From an uncultured Pelagibacteraceae bacterium (lineage in GTDB: Bacteria > Pseudomonadota > Alphaproteobacteria > Pelagibacterales > Pelagibacteraceae): a stretch of DNA of 64,000 nt. Under the pieces are notes generated by a model. It searched no databases. It saw only the letters and a list, made by a program, of their open reading frames with translations, and was not told the DNA's origin. Of this stretch, positions 1 to 9,571 are shown one piece after another. The stretch covers positions 110,935-174,934 of the forward strand of contig CACENJ010000001.1 in assembly GCA_902560855.1 (NCBI GenBank), written 5' to 3'. Position 1 is the stretch's first letter. Each line of letters begins with the position of its first letter. The translations under genes and the position numbers were made by a program.

Positions 1-651
1 TCTATCTTTATCTAATTTTTTGTCACTTAATGCATCCCATAATCTACACGTGTCAGGGCTTATTTCGTCTGCCAATATAATACTTTTTTTTCCATTTTGA
101 TTTAATCTTCCAAATTCAAGTTTAAAGTCTACAAGTTTAATACCAACACTTTTAAACATCCCTTGCATAAAATCATTTATTCTAAAACATTGTTCAGTTA
201 TCCAATCTAATTCCATGGCATTACTCCATCCAAAAGCATAAATGTGTTCTCTAGCAACTAATGGGTCATTTAATTCATCATTTTTGTAACAAAATTCTAC
301 TAATGGTCTTTCAAAAACAGTTCCATCTTCTATACCCAACCTTTTTGTTAAAGAACCTGTAGCAATATTTCTTACAATAAATTCAATAGGAATAATTTCT
401 ACTAGCTTAACCAATTGTTCTCTCATATTAATTCTTTTAATTAAATGAGTTTGAATACCTATTTGATTCAAACTTGATAAGATATGCTCAGAAATTCTAT
501 TATTTAAAATGCCTTTTCCCTCAATTATTGTTTTTTTTTGATTGTTAAAGGCAGTTGCATGATCTTTAAAATGTTGTATTGCAGTACCTTTTTCAGGGGC
601 AGCATAAAGAATTTTAGCTTTACCTTCGTATAATTTTTTACCTTTTTTCAT
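1..651 (-). CDS. purC: SAICAR synthetase PurC, C-terminus cut by window edge
   Basis: Phosphoribosylaminoimidazole-succinocarboxamide synthase joins aspartate to CAIR with ATP in cytoplasmic purine synthesis. The minus strand reads without interruption from ATG at 651 to position 1, giving 217 codons of a family usually near 237. The N-terminus has the family pattern KKLYEGKAKILY, followed by FNNQKK and later FIVRNIATGSL and VDFKLEFG, and the visible part ends near the DEISPDTCRLWD motif. The start codon shares one base with the purB stop (TAATG), so translation is probably coupled. Consecutive purine genes purB and purC on one transcript make the assignment secure; only the last ~20 residues are unseen. 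Confidence 0.95.
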   Translation of the reverse strand, partial: MKKGKKLYEGKAKILYAAPEKGTAIQHFKDHATAFNNQKKTIIEGKGILNNRISEHILSSLNQIGIQTHLIKRINMREQLVKLVEIIPIEFIVRNIATGSLTKRLGIEDGTVFERPLVEFCYKNDELNDPLVAREHIYAFGWSNAMELDWITEQCFRINDFMQGMFKSVGIKLVDFKLEFGRLNQNGKKSIILADEISPDTCRLWDALSDKKLDKDR

Positions 652-1943
652 TATTTAAACACTCTATTAAAAATCAAATTAACATTTTTAAAGTGTGAAG
701 AATAATTAAATATTTTTTTTAGTTTATTCAAAGGTATTTTATTGGTTATTAAATTATCATTTTTTACAACTTCAAATAGATTTAAATTTTGCGATAAGCA
801 TTTTTTTGCATGTGACTGAACTAATCTATATGATTTTTCTCTGCTTAGTCCAGATTTTGTAAGTTCTAGCATTAGCTCCTGAGAAAAAATAATACCTTTC
901 GTTATATTAAGATTATTTGCCATTTTTTTTGGAAAAATAATCATATTTTTTAAAATGTTTGATAATCTGACTAGTGCAAAGTCTAATGTTATATTTGCAC
1001 CAGGACCAATATTTCTTTCTACGCTTGAATGAGAAATATCTCTTTCGTGCCATAGAACTATATTTTCTAAAGCAGGAACTACATAGCCTCTAACTATTCT
1101 AGAAAGTCCAGTTAAATTTTCACTCAAAATAGGATTTTGTTTATGCGGCATCGCAGAAGATCCTTTTTGTTTATTTGAGAAATATTCTTGCAATTCATAA
1201 ACTTCGGTTCTTTGCAAATGTCTTATTTCTGTTGCAATTCTTTCTACTGACCCAGCTATAATTCCTAATATTGAAAAATAAAAAGCATGTCTATCTCTAG
1301 GAATCACTTGAGTAGAAATTGGTTCAACTCTAAGACCAAGTTTTTTTGCTACATATTTTTCAACATTCGGATTAATATTTGCAAAAGTGCCCACAGCACC
1401 TGAAATTGCACAAGTTGAAACCTCATCAATTGCACTTGTTAATCTTTTTTTATTTCTTTTAAACTCTTCGTAAAAAGAAGCTAATTTTAATCCAAAAGTT
1501 AGAGGCTCAGCATGGATACCATGACTTCTTCCTATACAAGGAGTAAATTTGTATTTTTTTGACTGTTTTTTTAAAATATTTAATATTTGTTCTATATCTT
1601 TTAAAAGTATTTTACCTGACTGTATTAATTGTATGTTGAAACTCGTATCTAATACGTCCGATGAAGTCATACCTTGGTGGAGGTATCTTGCTTTGATTCC
1701 TGCTTTTTCAGTAATAGAAGTTAAAAAAGCGATAACATCATGTTTTACTTTAGATTCAATTTCATGAATTCTTTTAACATTAATCTTACCCTTTTTTTTT
1801 ACTACAGACGAAACTCCTTTTGGAATAAAACCTAATTTTTCCATAGCTTCCGAGGCTGCTATTTCAACGTCTAGCCAAATTTTATATTTGTTCTCTTCCG
1901 ACCAAATATTTGTAAGCTCTTTTCTAGAATATCTTAATATCAT
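651..1943 (-). CDS. purB: Adenylosuccinate lyase PurB
   Basis: PurB removes fumarate from SAICAR and from adenylosuccinate, so it serves both the main purine pathway and AMP formation. The 430-residue length is typical of the short bacterial form. The fumarase/aspartase superfamily signature GSSAMPHKQNP is present, as are TSSDVLDT and the GRSHGIHAEP stretch that holds an active-site His. It starts with ATG, overlaps the map stop by 4 bases (ATGA) and the purC start by one base, and so lies in a tightly coupled sfsA-map-purB-purC transcript. Nothing in the sequence suggests loss of function. Confidence 0.96.
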   Translation of the reverse strand: MILRYSRKELTNIWSEENKYKIWLDVEIAASEAMEKLGFIPKGVSSVVKKKGKINVKRIHEIESKVKHDVIAFLTSITEKAGIKARYLHQGMTSSDVLDTSFNIQLIQSGKILLKDIEQILNILKKQSKKYKFTPCIGRSHGIHAEPLTFGLKLASFYEEFKRNKKRLTSAIDEVSTCAISGAVGTFANINPNVEKYVAKKLGLRVEPISTQVIPRDRHAFYFSILGIIAGSVERIATEIRHLQRTEVYELQEYFSNKQKGSSAMPHKQNPILSENLTGLSRIVRGYVVPALENIVLWHERDISHSSVERNIGPGANITLDFALVRLSNILKNMIIFPKKMANNLNITKGIIFSQELMLELTKSGLSREKSYRLVQSHAKKCLSQNLNLFEVVKNDNLITNKIPLNKLKKIFNYSSHFKNVNLIFNRVFK

Positions 1944-2716
1944 TGTTTGTATGGAGGCTTTAAATAGTTTTTATCAGATTTTGTAAATATTTCATAACCA
2001 TTTTCTGTAATTCCAATAGTATGTTCAAATTGTGCTGATAAAGATTTATCTTTTGTAACAGCTGTCCAACCATCTTCTAAAACTTTTACATCATATTTTC
2101 CAGCATTAATCATTGGTTCTACGGTAAAAGTCATACCAGATTCTAACTCAAGGCCTGTATTTTTTTTTCCATAATGTAGAATATTTGGATATTCATGAAA
2201 AACATTACTTATTCCATGTCCGCAAAAATCTTTTACAACTGAAAAACCTTTATCTTCCACATAAGATTGTATTTCATGACCAATGTCACCTAATTTAATT
2301 CCAGGTCGTAAAATATTTATGGCTTTCATCATAGCTTCATATGTGGCGTTGATTAGATTATTTGCTTTAACCGAAGTTTTTCCAACGCAAAACATTCTAC
2401 TAGTATCACCATGATAATTATCAACAATAGCTGTTACATCAATATTTAATATATCACCTTCATCCAAGGTACGATCAGCTGGAACTCCATGACATACTAC
2501 ATGGTTTAATGAAGTACATAAAGATTTTTTATATCCTCTATAAAATAGTGGAGCAGAGTAACCTTTGTTATCTCTTATAAATTCATAGCAAAGGCGATCA
2601 ATTTTATTTGTTGATATACCTGGTTTTACATGTTCGGTAATCATATCTAAAGTTTGTGCAGCTAACTTACCAGCAGCACTCATTTTTTCAAATTTTTCTA
2701 AATAATTTTTATTCAT
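1940..2716 (-). CDS. map: Methionine aminopeptidase, type I
   Basis: Removes the initiator methionine from new proteins in the cytoplasm, using two metal ions. At 258 residues it is the compact type Ia form without an N-terminal extension. All five expected metal ligands can be seen in order: Asp in DILNIDVTA, Asp in HGDTSRMF, His in the GHGISNVFHE region, Glu in TFTVEPMI and Glu in QFEHTIGIT. The substrate-side His occurs in VVCHGVP. It overlaps sfsA upstream by 8 bases and purB downstream by 4. The map/purB pairing has no obvious metabolic logic and probably reflects genome compaction. Confidence 0.95.
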   Translation of the reverse strand: MNKNYLEKFEKMSAAGKLAAQTLDMITEHVKPGISTNKIDRLCYEFIRDNKGYSAPLFYRGYKKSLCTSLNHVVCHGVPADRTLDEGDILNIDVTAIVDNYHGDTSRMFCVGKTSVKANNLINATYEAMMKAINILRPGIKLGDIGHEIQSYVEDKGFSVVKDFCGHGISNVFHEYPNILHYGKKNTGLELESGMTFTVEPMINAGKYDVKVLEDGWTAVTKDKSLSAQFEHTIGITENGYEIFTKSDKNYLKPPYKQ

Positions 2717-3395
2717 TAATAATTTTTATTTTTTTTTCAATTTTAATTTCTTTAGAATTTACAGTACATTTATATGCCAAAAAATTAACACCAGCTTTTT
2801 TTGCAAGAAGATAATTTTTATAATAATTATAATCTATATCTTTAGCTATTTTAAAGTATTCTATATCGTGAATTTGAGTTAAAAATAAGACATAGGGATC
2901 ATATTTTTTCTTCATCGAATCAACTAATTTTATCAAGTGTTTTGTGCCTCGTGATGTTACAGCATCGGGAAATTCTGCTATTTTATTTGAACGTGTTAAT
3001 GTAACGTTTTTTACTTCTATTATTTTTTTATCACATAAAAAGTCAAATCTTGTATCCTTTGAAAATTTGAATTCTGGTTTAATTGATTTTACTTTTTTAA
3101 ATTCATAAATGAATTTATTATTCAATCCATGTTCTACTATTCTGTTTGTCCTATGAGTATTTACACCGATTAAATTTTTGTTAACTTTAATAATTTCTAA
3201 TGTATATTTTAGTTTTCTTTTTGGATCGTCAATTTTAGAAACCCAGACCTCATTATCCTTATCTAATAAACCCATCATTGACCCAGTATTAGGGCAGTGA
3301 GCAGTTATTATTTGATTATTTACTTTGATATCTGTAAAAAATCTCTTATACCGTTTGATAAGTTTGCCTTTAATTAAAGTACTGGTAAATTTCAT
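2709..3395 (-). CDS. sfsA: SfsA family protein
   Basis: Homologue of SfsA, named for sugar fermentation stimulation in E. coli; the family is linked to nucleic-acid binding and has a nuclease-like fold, but its biochemical role is unsettled. The 228-residue length fits. Family patterns include CPNTGSMMGLL near the N-terminus, the FDFLCDKKIIEVKNVTL block and the FPDAVTSRGTKHL block, which carry the conserved Asp, Glu, Lys and Arg residues of the putative nuclease core. It is the first gene of the minus-strand run. Its ATG lies only 22 bases from the ATG of the divergent CinA-like gene, so any promoter must reach into neighbouring coding sequence. Confidence 0.9.
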   Translation of the reverse strand: MKFTSTLIKGKLIKRYKRFFTDIKVNNQIITAHCPNTGSMMGLLDKDNEVWVSKIDDPKRKLKYTLEIIKVNKNLIGVNTHRTNRIVEHGLNNKFIYEFKKVKSIKPEFKFSKDTRFDFLCDKKIIEVKNVTLTRSNKIAEFPDAVTSRGTKHLIKLVDSMKKKYDPYVLFLTQIHDIEYFKIAKDIDYNYYKNYLLAKKAGVNFLAYKCTVNSKEIKIEKKIKIINE

Positions 3396-3417
3396 ATTAA
3401 TTTATTTATATTTGTAA

Positions 3418-4170
3418 ATGACAAATAAAAAAGAAATAATTGCATCGATTATTATTATTGGTAATGAAGTTCTTTCTGGAAGAACAAAGGATTTAAATAC
3501 TAGTACACTCTCAGTATGGTTGAATTCTATTGGTATTAGTGTCCGGGAAGTAAGAGTAATACCCGATGTTGAAAAAATAATTGTAGATACAGTCAATGAA
3601 TTAAGAAATAAATTTGATTATGTGTTTACTACCGGCGGTATAGGACCAACTCATGACGATATAACGGCACAGTCCATATCAAAAGTATTTAATTTAGAAT
3701 ATGGTTTTCATAAACAAGCTTTCTCAATTTTAGAGAAGTATTATGAGCCTGGAGAATTTAACGAAGGAAGACAAAAAATGGCGAAAATGCCCACTACAGC
3801 TAAACTTATTTTAAATCCTTCTAGTGGCGCACCTGGCTTTTATATAGAAAACGTATTTTGTCTTCCAGGAGTTCCATCAATTTTAAAAGCAATGCTTGGT
3901 GGATTAAACAATGTTTTAGTTGGTGGTGACCCAATTTTGAGCAAAACTATTAATTTAAGAACCTATGAAAGTGAAATAGCAGAATCTTTAACAAATGTTC
4001 AGAATAACAATAAAGATGTTGAAATTGGAAGTTATCCTTTTTTTAGACAAGGTAAATTAGGTGTATCTATAGTTTTAAGATCGGTGGATCAAAGTAAAAT
4101 AGATAATTGCAATTCTCAAATTTTAGAATTTATTAAAAAAAAAAATATCGAGGTAGTTGAAATAGATTAA
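3418..4170 (+). CDS. CinA-like molybdopterin-binding-domain protein
   Basis: A 250-residue protein consisting of the MoCF_biosynth (MogA/CinA N-terminal) domain alone. The sequence IIIIGNEVLSGR at the N-terminus, TTGGIGPTHDDIT around residues 78-90 and FCLPGVP are characteristic. The C-terminal nicotinamide-mononucleotide deamidase part of full CinA is missing. Stand-alone forms are often annotated as competence/damage-inducible protein A or as molybdopterin-binding protein; the actual substrate is uncertain. ATG at 3418 is the first possible start. The stop codon (TAATG) overlaps the start of the next gene by one base, which indicates cotranscription. Confidence 0.85.
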   Translation: MTNKKEIIASIIIIGNEVLSGRTKDLNTSTLSVWLNSIGISVREVRVIPDVEKIIVDTVNELRNKFDYVFTTGGIGPTHDDITAQSISKVFNLEYGFHKQAFSILEKYYEPGEFNEGRQKMAKMPTTAKLILNPSSGAPGFYIENVFCLPGVPSILKAMLGGLNNVLVGGDPILSKTINLRTYESEIAESLTNVQNNNKDVEIGSYPFFRQGKLGVSIVLRSVDQSKIDNCNSQILEFIKKKNIEVVEID

Positions 4171-4622
4171 TGTTTTATTTTGCTTACGGAAGTAATCTTA
4201 ATTGGCATCAGATGAAAAAAGAAAGATGCCCAGGTTCAAAATATATACAACCATATATTCTCAAAGGTTATAAATTAATATTTAGCCATCGCAATGCAAA
4301 CAATAAATATGGACATGCAAATATTGAAAAAAATAAAAATTTTTCTGTTCCAGGAGCTATTTGGAGTCTTACAAAAACACATGAAAAAGTTTTAGATGTT
4401 TATGAAGCTACAAATTACAATCCACCTTATTATTATAAAGAATATTTTACCTGGAAAGGAAAAAAAATTTTAGTTTATATTCAAAAAATTTATACAAAGA
4501 GGAAACCTTCTTATTCATATTTGCATACAATTATAGAAGGTTATAAAGATTGTAATTTAGATATAAATTATTTAAAAAAGAGAATATCAAATTATACTTT
4601 GAACTACAAAGTTCATTGGTAA
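4170..4622 (+). CDS. Gamma-glutamylcyclotransferase-like protein
   Basis: A 150-residue protein of the GGCT/AIG2-like fold. The N-terminus has the diagnostic YFAYGSNL loop, and the conserved acidic residue lies in VLDVYEATNY, the position of the catalytic Glu in gamma-glutamyl cyclotransferases. Members release 5-oxoproline from gamma-glutamyl amines or peptides, but the substrate here cannot be read from sequence. It overlaps the CinA-like gene by one base and runs convergently towards the GT9 gene, with only 2 bases between the two stop codons, leaving no room for a dedicated terminator. Confidence 0.8.
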   Translation: MFYFAYGSNLNWHQMKKERCPGSKYIQPYILKGYKLIFSHRNANNKYGHANIEKNKNFSVPGAIWSLTKTHEKVLDVYEATNYNPPYYYKEYFTWKGKKILVYIQKIYTKRKPSYSYLHTIIEGYKDCNLDINYLKKRISNYTLNYKVHW

Positions 4623-4624
4623 TT

Positions 4625-5599
4625 TCATTCTATATGTTTCAAGATATCTTCCAGGGTAATTTTTGAAATATCATTAGAGTTGTACAATTTTTTACTGTCT
4701 AAAATTATTACATGGTCTTTTTTAGGAGCAAATTTTTCTGAGCTCGTTGGTCCAAATAATACAATCATAGGAGCGTTTGACAAATTTATCATATGCATAA
4801 CTCCATTATCTATAGAAATAGCTTTTTCAAGTCTTGAGCTTAATGCAGTTACTAGAGCAGGTCCTGCTAAATTTGAATTATGTTCTGGAAATAATGAATT
4901 AGTCACTTTTGATTTAATTTGCTTAACTATTTCATTGCTTTTTTTTTCAATAAAAAAAACTGGAGTTTTATTTTTTTTTTCGATTTTTTGAGCCAAATTA
5001 ATAAAATTTTCTAAAGGCCAACTTTTTTTTCTGTATTCATTTCCTTGTGTAATTGAAAATCCAATATAATTGTTGTTAGGTAGTAATTTTTTTGCCTCAT
5101 TTATATATGTTTCATCTAGGTTATCTAAATTAAAATCAGTGTATTTAATATTTATATCAAATAATTTTTCTAAATTTAAAATAGTTTTTTTACTTATGTT
5201 ATCATTAGGCAAATAGTTTTTCTTAATTGAACAATATCTATAGTTAAAAGTTGATGAATAAAAATTTATTGAAGGAATTCTTTTTAATATTAATGTATTT
5301 CTTAATTTTGATTGTAGATCAATAATTAAATCAAATTTTTCTAAATTTAATTTCGAAAAACTATTTTTAGCTTTAAATAAGTGCCACCACCTGAAACCAA
5401 AATATTTCAACCCTAAATCTAAAGTTTTAATGTCTATATTGTAATTTTTTAATTTCCCCATGAAGTGGTTTTCGTGGGCTCCTAAATAATACAAATCTAC
5501 CAATTTAAAATTTTTTTTAAGACTTAAGATTAATGGTATTATTTGAATGCTATCGCCAAGCCCACCACCTGAATTGTAAATAAGTATTTTTTTAAGCAT
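4625..5599 (-). CDS. Glycosyltransferase family 9 (heptosyltransferase-like)
   Basis: A 324-residue GT-B protein of the ADP-heptose:LPS heptosyltransferase family (GT9). The N-terminal GGGLGDSIQIIPLILSL is the GT9 nucleotide-sugar domain start. Around residues 187-197 is RKKSWPLENF, and the C-terminal signature DNGVMHMINLSNAPMIVLFG is the family's donor-binding region. It would act on the inner face of the cytoplasmic membrane to build the lipopolysaccharide core or another surface glycan. It stands alone rather than in a core-oligosaccharide cluster, so the acceptor is unknown. It is divergent from the trpB2 gene across about 80 AT-rich bases. Confidence 0.82.
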   Translation of the reverse strand: MLKKILIYNSGGGLGDSIQIIPLILSLKKNFKLVDLYYLGAHENHFMGKLKNYNIDIKTLDLGLKYFGFRWWHLFKAKNSFSKLNLEKFDLIIDLQSKLRNTLILKRIPSINFYSSTFNYRYCSIKKNYLPNDNISKKTILNLEKLFDINIKYTDFNLDNLDETYINEAKKLLPNNNYIGFSITQGNEYRKKSWPLENFINLAQKIEKKNKTPVFFIEKKSNEIVKQIKSKVTNSLFPEHNSNLAGPALVTALSSRLEKAISIDNGVMHMINLSNAPMIVLFGPTSSEKFAPKKDHVIILDSKKLYNSNDISKITLEDILKHIE

Positions 5600-5680
5600 A
5601 TAAGACTATAAACTATAATTTACCCTTGTTAATTAATCCTTGATTTTTTTGGTTATATATGGGCAAAATATGTAAATTAT

Positions 5681-7042
5681 ATGTCAGACAAAACGAAATT
5701 TTTCTTGGAAGAAAGTAAAATGCCTAAGTCTTGGTATAATATTTCTGCTGATCTTCCAAAGCCACTTAGTCCAGTACTTCATCCAGGAACACTTAAACCT
5801 GTTGGTCCAGACGATTTAGCACCGTTGTTTCCAATGGCTCTTATAGGTCAAGAAGTATCACAAGAAAGAGAAATAGAAATTCCAGAACCAGTTAGAGAAA
5901 TTTATAAACAGTGGAGGCCATCACCACTATATAGAGCAAGAAGACTTGAAAAAGCTTTAGATACTACAGCAAAAATTTACTATAAATATGAAGGCGTGAG
6001 TCCAACAGGTAGCCACAAGCCCAATACAGCAGTAGCTCAAGCTTTTTATAACAAAGAAGAAGGTACAAAAAAAATTACAACTGAAACAGGCGCAGGACAA
6101 TGGGGTAGCTCACTTGCATTTGCGTGTTCAATTTTTAAAATCGAACTTGATGTCTATATGGTTAAAGTCAGCTACGAACAAAAACCATATCGAAAAATGA
6201 TTATGCAAACTTTTGGTGCAAATTGTTATGCTAGCCCATCAAATCGTACTCCAACAGGTAAAGCTATTTTAGAAAAAGATCCAAATAGTTCTGGAAGTTT
6301 AGGAATAGCTATATCCGAAGCCGTAGAAATGGCGGCCCAAGATGAATCAACAAAATATTCTCTAGGAAGTGTTTTAAACCACGTATTAATGCACCAAACA
6401 ATTGTTGGTAATGAAGCAATACTGCAAATGGAAATGGCAAATGATTATCCAGATATATTAGTAGGGTGCACAGGTGGAGGAAGTAATTTTTCTGGATTAG
6501 TATTTCCATTCCTTGGAAAAAAATTTAGAGAAAAAAAAGATGTTAGAGTTATTGCTTGTGAACCAAAATCTTGTCCTTCATTAACTAAAGGTAAATTTGC
6601 TTATGATTTTGGAGACACTGGAAATCGTACGCCACTTGTTAAGATGCATACATTAGGATCTTCATTTATGCCACCATCAACTCATTCTGGTGGATTGAGA
6701 TATCATGGAATGGCACCAATGGTCAGTCATTTAACAGACATAGGTGCAATTGAAGCAAAAGCTTTTGGTCAAAAAGAATGCTTTGAAGCAGGAGTAAAAT
6801 TTGCAAATGCAGAAGGTATTGTTCCAGCTCCAGAGGCAACACATGCAGTTAAAGGTGCTATTGATGCTGCGCTGGAATGTAAAAAAAATGGTGAAAAGAA
6901 AACAATTCTTTTTAATTTATGTGGTCATGGACATTTTGATATGCAAGCATATGGCGATTATTTTAACAATAAACTTTCTGAAGATAAATATAATGAATCC
7001 GAAGTAAATAAAGCTCTCGAAAAACTACCTAAAATTGCATAG
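5681..7042 (+). CDS. Tryptophan synthase beta-like protein, TrpB2 type
   Basis: A PLP enzyme of the long TrpB2 subfamily, 453 residues against about 400 for ordinary TrpB. The Schiff-base Lys is Lys113 in SPTGSHKPNTA, the phosphate-binding loop is GCTGGGSNFSG, and the C-terminal block has PAPEATHAVKGA. TrpB2 enzymes can make tryptophan from indole and serine, usually without TrpA; some have been proposed to salvage indole or to use O-phosphoserine. No trpA or other trp gene is near. Serine-pathway genes serC and serA start about 1.4 kb downstream, which is suggestive only. The ATG at 5681 gives the expected N-terminal helix. Confidence 0.85.
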   Translation: MSDKTKFFLEESKMPKSWYNISADLPKPLSPVLHPGTLKPVGPDDLAPLFPMALIGQEVSQEREIEIPEPVREIYKQWRPSPLYRARRLEKALDTTAKIYYKYEGVSPTGSHKPNTAVAQAFYNKEEGTKKITTETGAGQWGSSLAFACSIFKIELDVYMVKVSYEQKPYRKMIMQTFGANCYASPSNRTPTGKAILEKDPNSSGSLGIAISEAVEMAAQDESTKYSLGSVLNHVLMHQTIVGNEAILQMEMANDYPDILVGCTGGGSNFSGLVFPFLGKKFREKKDVRVIACEPKSCPSLTKGKFAYDFGDTGNRTPLVKMHTLGSSFMPPSTHSGGLRYHGMAPMVSHLTDIGAIEAKAFGQKECFEAGVKFANAEGIVPAPEATHAVKGAIDAALECKKNGEKKTILFNLCGHGHFDMQAYGDYFNNKLSEDKYNESEVNKALEKLPKIA

Positions 7043-7081
7043 AAATAATATTTATCAATATTAGCAACAATTATATCTAAA

Positions 7082-7100
7082 AAATAGAGTTGTTCTATTT
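7082..7100 (+). terminator. Possible terminator hairpin after trpB2
   Basis: A perfect 7-bp inverted repeat AAATAGA/TCTATTT with a 5-base GTTGT loop lies 40 bases after the trpB2 stop. The stem is weak and AT-rich and no long T-run follows, so this is only a candidate. Confidence 0.35.
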
Positions 7101-7123
7101 AGTACTATTAATTAAATATCTAC

Positions 7124-8326
7124 ATGTATTTTATAAATCCATTTAAAGGTTTAAGACCATCAAAAGAAAAAGCCTCTTCTATAGCTATTACTAGCACTGA
7201 CCATTTATCAAAAAAACTTATTGCTGATCATAAAAAAAATAATCCTTGGAGCTATCTAAATGTTTTTTCAGCAGAAAATAATTCTAAATCAAAAGAACAA
7301 TTTGAATTAATGAAAAAAAAATCAATACTTAGCAAAGATATTAATAATTCATTTTACATTTACAAAATTTCTACAGGAAATCATGCACAAATTGGCATAG
7401 TCGGAACTGCAAAATTGTCTGCTTATGACAATTTACATATCCGAGGTCATGAAGAAATTTTTTTTGAAAGATCTCAAAGAAGAATGAAGCAAATGGATAA
7501 TTTAAATGCACAAATAGGTCCTATATATGCGGTTTATCCTGATAATAAAATGCTTAATGACTTAGTTGATAAAGAGTTGATTAACTCTCCTGTATATTCT
7601 TTTAAAGGTATGGATGGAAGCAAGCATGAGATGTGGGTAATAGATGATGAAAAAAAAATTTCAAAAATACGAGATTTATTTAATTCTATAAACAGAATTT
7701 ATATAGCCGATGGTCATCACAGAATGGATGCATTGTTAAAACTTTCAAAATTTAAACAGCATCAAAATCCCAATCACACTGGTGAAGAAGCATACAATTT
7801 TTTTATGATAGCAATTTTTCCTAAAAGCCAAGCAAGAATACTTGATTATAATAGACTTATAAAAGATTTATATGGTTATTCACCTAAAGATTTTATTAAA
7901 GAAATTAAAAAAAAATTTAAAGTGGAAAAACAAAATTCTTCATTTAAACCAAAGAAATCTCAAATATTTGGAATGTATTTAGAAAAACAATGGTATTCTT
8001 TGGAACTTAAAGAAAAACCTCATCAAAATTTATTTCACATTATTAATTTAGATATAAATTTATTGCACTACTATTTGCTAGAACCTTTTTTAGGTATCGG
8101 AGACCCTAGACAGGATAATAGAATAGATTTTTTAGCAGGCTTTCATGGTTTAGAAGGAATCGAAGCAAAAGTAGATTCTGGAGAAGCCAAAGTTGGTTTT
8201 GCTTTGTTTGCTACGCAAATGGAAAATGTAATAAGTTTTGCTGATAAAAAATTAAATATGCCACCAAAGTCCACTTGGTTTGATCCTAAACCATTAGACG
8301 GTCTAGTCGCTTATGATTTTGAATAA
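7124..8326 (+). CDS. DUF1015 family protein
   Basis: A 400-residue member of DUF1015 (PF06245). The family hallmark ADGHHRMDALLKL occurs near the middle, and the N-terminus has the usual PFKGLRPSKEKA. The biochemical role is unknown. The family is often found beside serine-biosynthesis genes, and here it directly precedes serC and serA on the same strand, 90 bases upstream, so it may be a regulator or a phosphoserine-related activity. That link is inference from gene order. No signal peptide or membrane segment is seen. The annotated ATG matches the family N-terminus. Confidence 0.85.
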   Translation: MYFINPFKGLRPSKEKASSIAITSTDHLSKKLIADHKKNNPWSYLNVFSAENNSKSKEQFELMKKKSILSKDINNSFYIYKISTGNHAQIGIVGTAKLSAYDNLHIRGHEEIFFERSQRRMKQMDNLNAQIGPIYAVYPDNKMLNDLVDKELINSPVYSFKGMDGSKHEMWVIDDEKKISKIRDLFNSINRIYIADGHHRMDALLKLSKFKQHQNPNHTGEEAYNFFMIAIFPKSQARILDYNRLIKDLYGYSPKDFIKEIKKKFKVEKQNSSFKPKKSQIFGMYLEKQWYSLELKEKPHQNLFHIINLDINLLHYYLLEPFLGIGDPRQDNRIDFLAGFHGLEGIEAKVDSGEAKVGFALFATQMENVISFADKKLNMPPKSTWFDPKPLDGLVAYDFE

Positions 8327-8416
8327 TAAAATTATTCTTGTTTAGATCTAAAAAATATATATAAAAAAAATAGTGATAAGTTTTTTTAAAAAGAAATATA
8401 TCTAAAAATTATATTT

Positions 8417-9571
8417 ATGGAAAAACCGAGTATAAAACCAAAGAATCCAAATTTTTCTAGTGGGCCATGTGCAAAACGTCCAGGTTGGAGTATTGATGTA
8501 TTAAAAAATACACCAATAGGAAGATCTCATAGACATAAAGTCTGTAAAGAAAAACTTAATGAAGTAATAATTAAATCTAAAGAAATTCTTCAATTACCTG
8601 ATGGATATAATGTAGGTATAATGACAGGATCAAACACGGGAGCTTTGGAAGCTGCACTATGGTCTCTTTTGGGCTGCAAGGGTGTTGATATTTTAGCTTG
8701 GGAAAATTTTGGAAAAGATTGGGTAATAGACATACTTGATCAACTAAAAATAAAAGATGTAAACAGTTATATAACCGATTATGGAAATCTTCCTGACCTA
8801 TCAAAAGTGAACTTTAAAAATGATGTAGTATTTACTTGGAATGGTACAACAGCTGGAGTAAAAATTCCAAACGGCGACTGGATACCTGAAGACAGAGAAG
8901 GTTTAACGATTTGTGACGCAACATCAGGTATTTTTGCAATGGATATCGAATATAGCAAACTTGATGTAATTACATGGTCTTGGCAAAAAGTTTTAGGGGC
9001 AGAAGCAGCCCATGGAATGATAGCATTGTCTCCTCGCGCAGTTCAAAGGTTGGAAACTCATGTTCCTTCTTGGCCTATTCCAAAATTATTTAGATTGGCG
9101 AACAAAAAAAAATTAATCAAAGGTATTTTTGAAGGAGGAACCATTAATACTCCATCAATGATTTGTGTTGAAGATGGTCTAGATGCTTTAAATTGGGTTG
9201 AATCTATAGGGGGAACAAAAGAATTAATAAATATTTCAAATGAAAATTTAAAAATAGTAGAGGATTGGGTTAGTAAAAATGATAGTTTTAAATTTATGTG
9301 TGAAGACAAAAAATCAAGATCTTCAACAAGTATTACTTTATTAATTAAAGATGAATGGTTTAATAAATTTAATGAAGAGGATCAAAGAGGATTATTAAAA
9401 AAATTGTTTTCCGTATTAGAAAAAGAAGGCGTGGCTAATGACATTAATGGCTATGCTAAAGCACCTCCAAGTATAAGGATTTGGGGAGGATCAACTGTAC
9501 AGAATAGCGATATGAAAGCACTATTGCCATGGATAGACTGGGCATATAACTCTGTAAAAAATAATGCCTAA
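8417..9571 (+). CDS. serC: Phosphoserine aminotransferase
   Basis: Converts 3-phosphohydroxypyruvate and glutamate to phosphoserine, the second step of serine synthesis, with PLP. At 384 residues it resembles the form common in Alphaproteobacteria rather than the E. coli form. The N-terminus has [13 protein letters not shown]; the PLP-binding Lys is in [12 protein letters not shown], and the C-terminal Arg-containing block is [11 protein letters not shown]. It overlaps serA by 8 bases, which gives translational coupling of two consecutive steps. The serB phosphatase is not in the window. Confidence 0.93.
   Translation: MEKPSIKPKNPNFSSGPCAKRPGWSIDVLKNTPIGRSHRHKVCKEKLNEVIIKSKEILQLPDGYNVGIMTGSNTGALEAALWSLLGCKGVDILAWENFGKDWVIDILDQLKIKDVNSYITDYGNLPDLSKVNFKNDVVFTWNGTTAGVKIPNGDWIPEDREGLTICDATSGIFAMDIEYSKLDVITWSWQKVLGAEAAHGMIALSPRAVQRLETHVPSWPIPKLFRLANKKKLIKGIFEGGTINTPSMICVEDGLDALNWVESIGGTKELINISNENLKIVEDWVSKNDSFKFMCEDKKSRSSTSITLLIKDEWFNKFNEEDQRGLLKKLFSVLEKEGVANDINGYAKAPPSIRIWGGSTVQNSDMKALLPWIDWAYNSVKNNA

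Noticed and set aside
8327-8416. Riboswitch upstream of serC
   Set aside because: The gap is 90 bases of A/T runs with no G-rich conserved core; no glycine, SAM or other riboswitch pattern was recognised.
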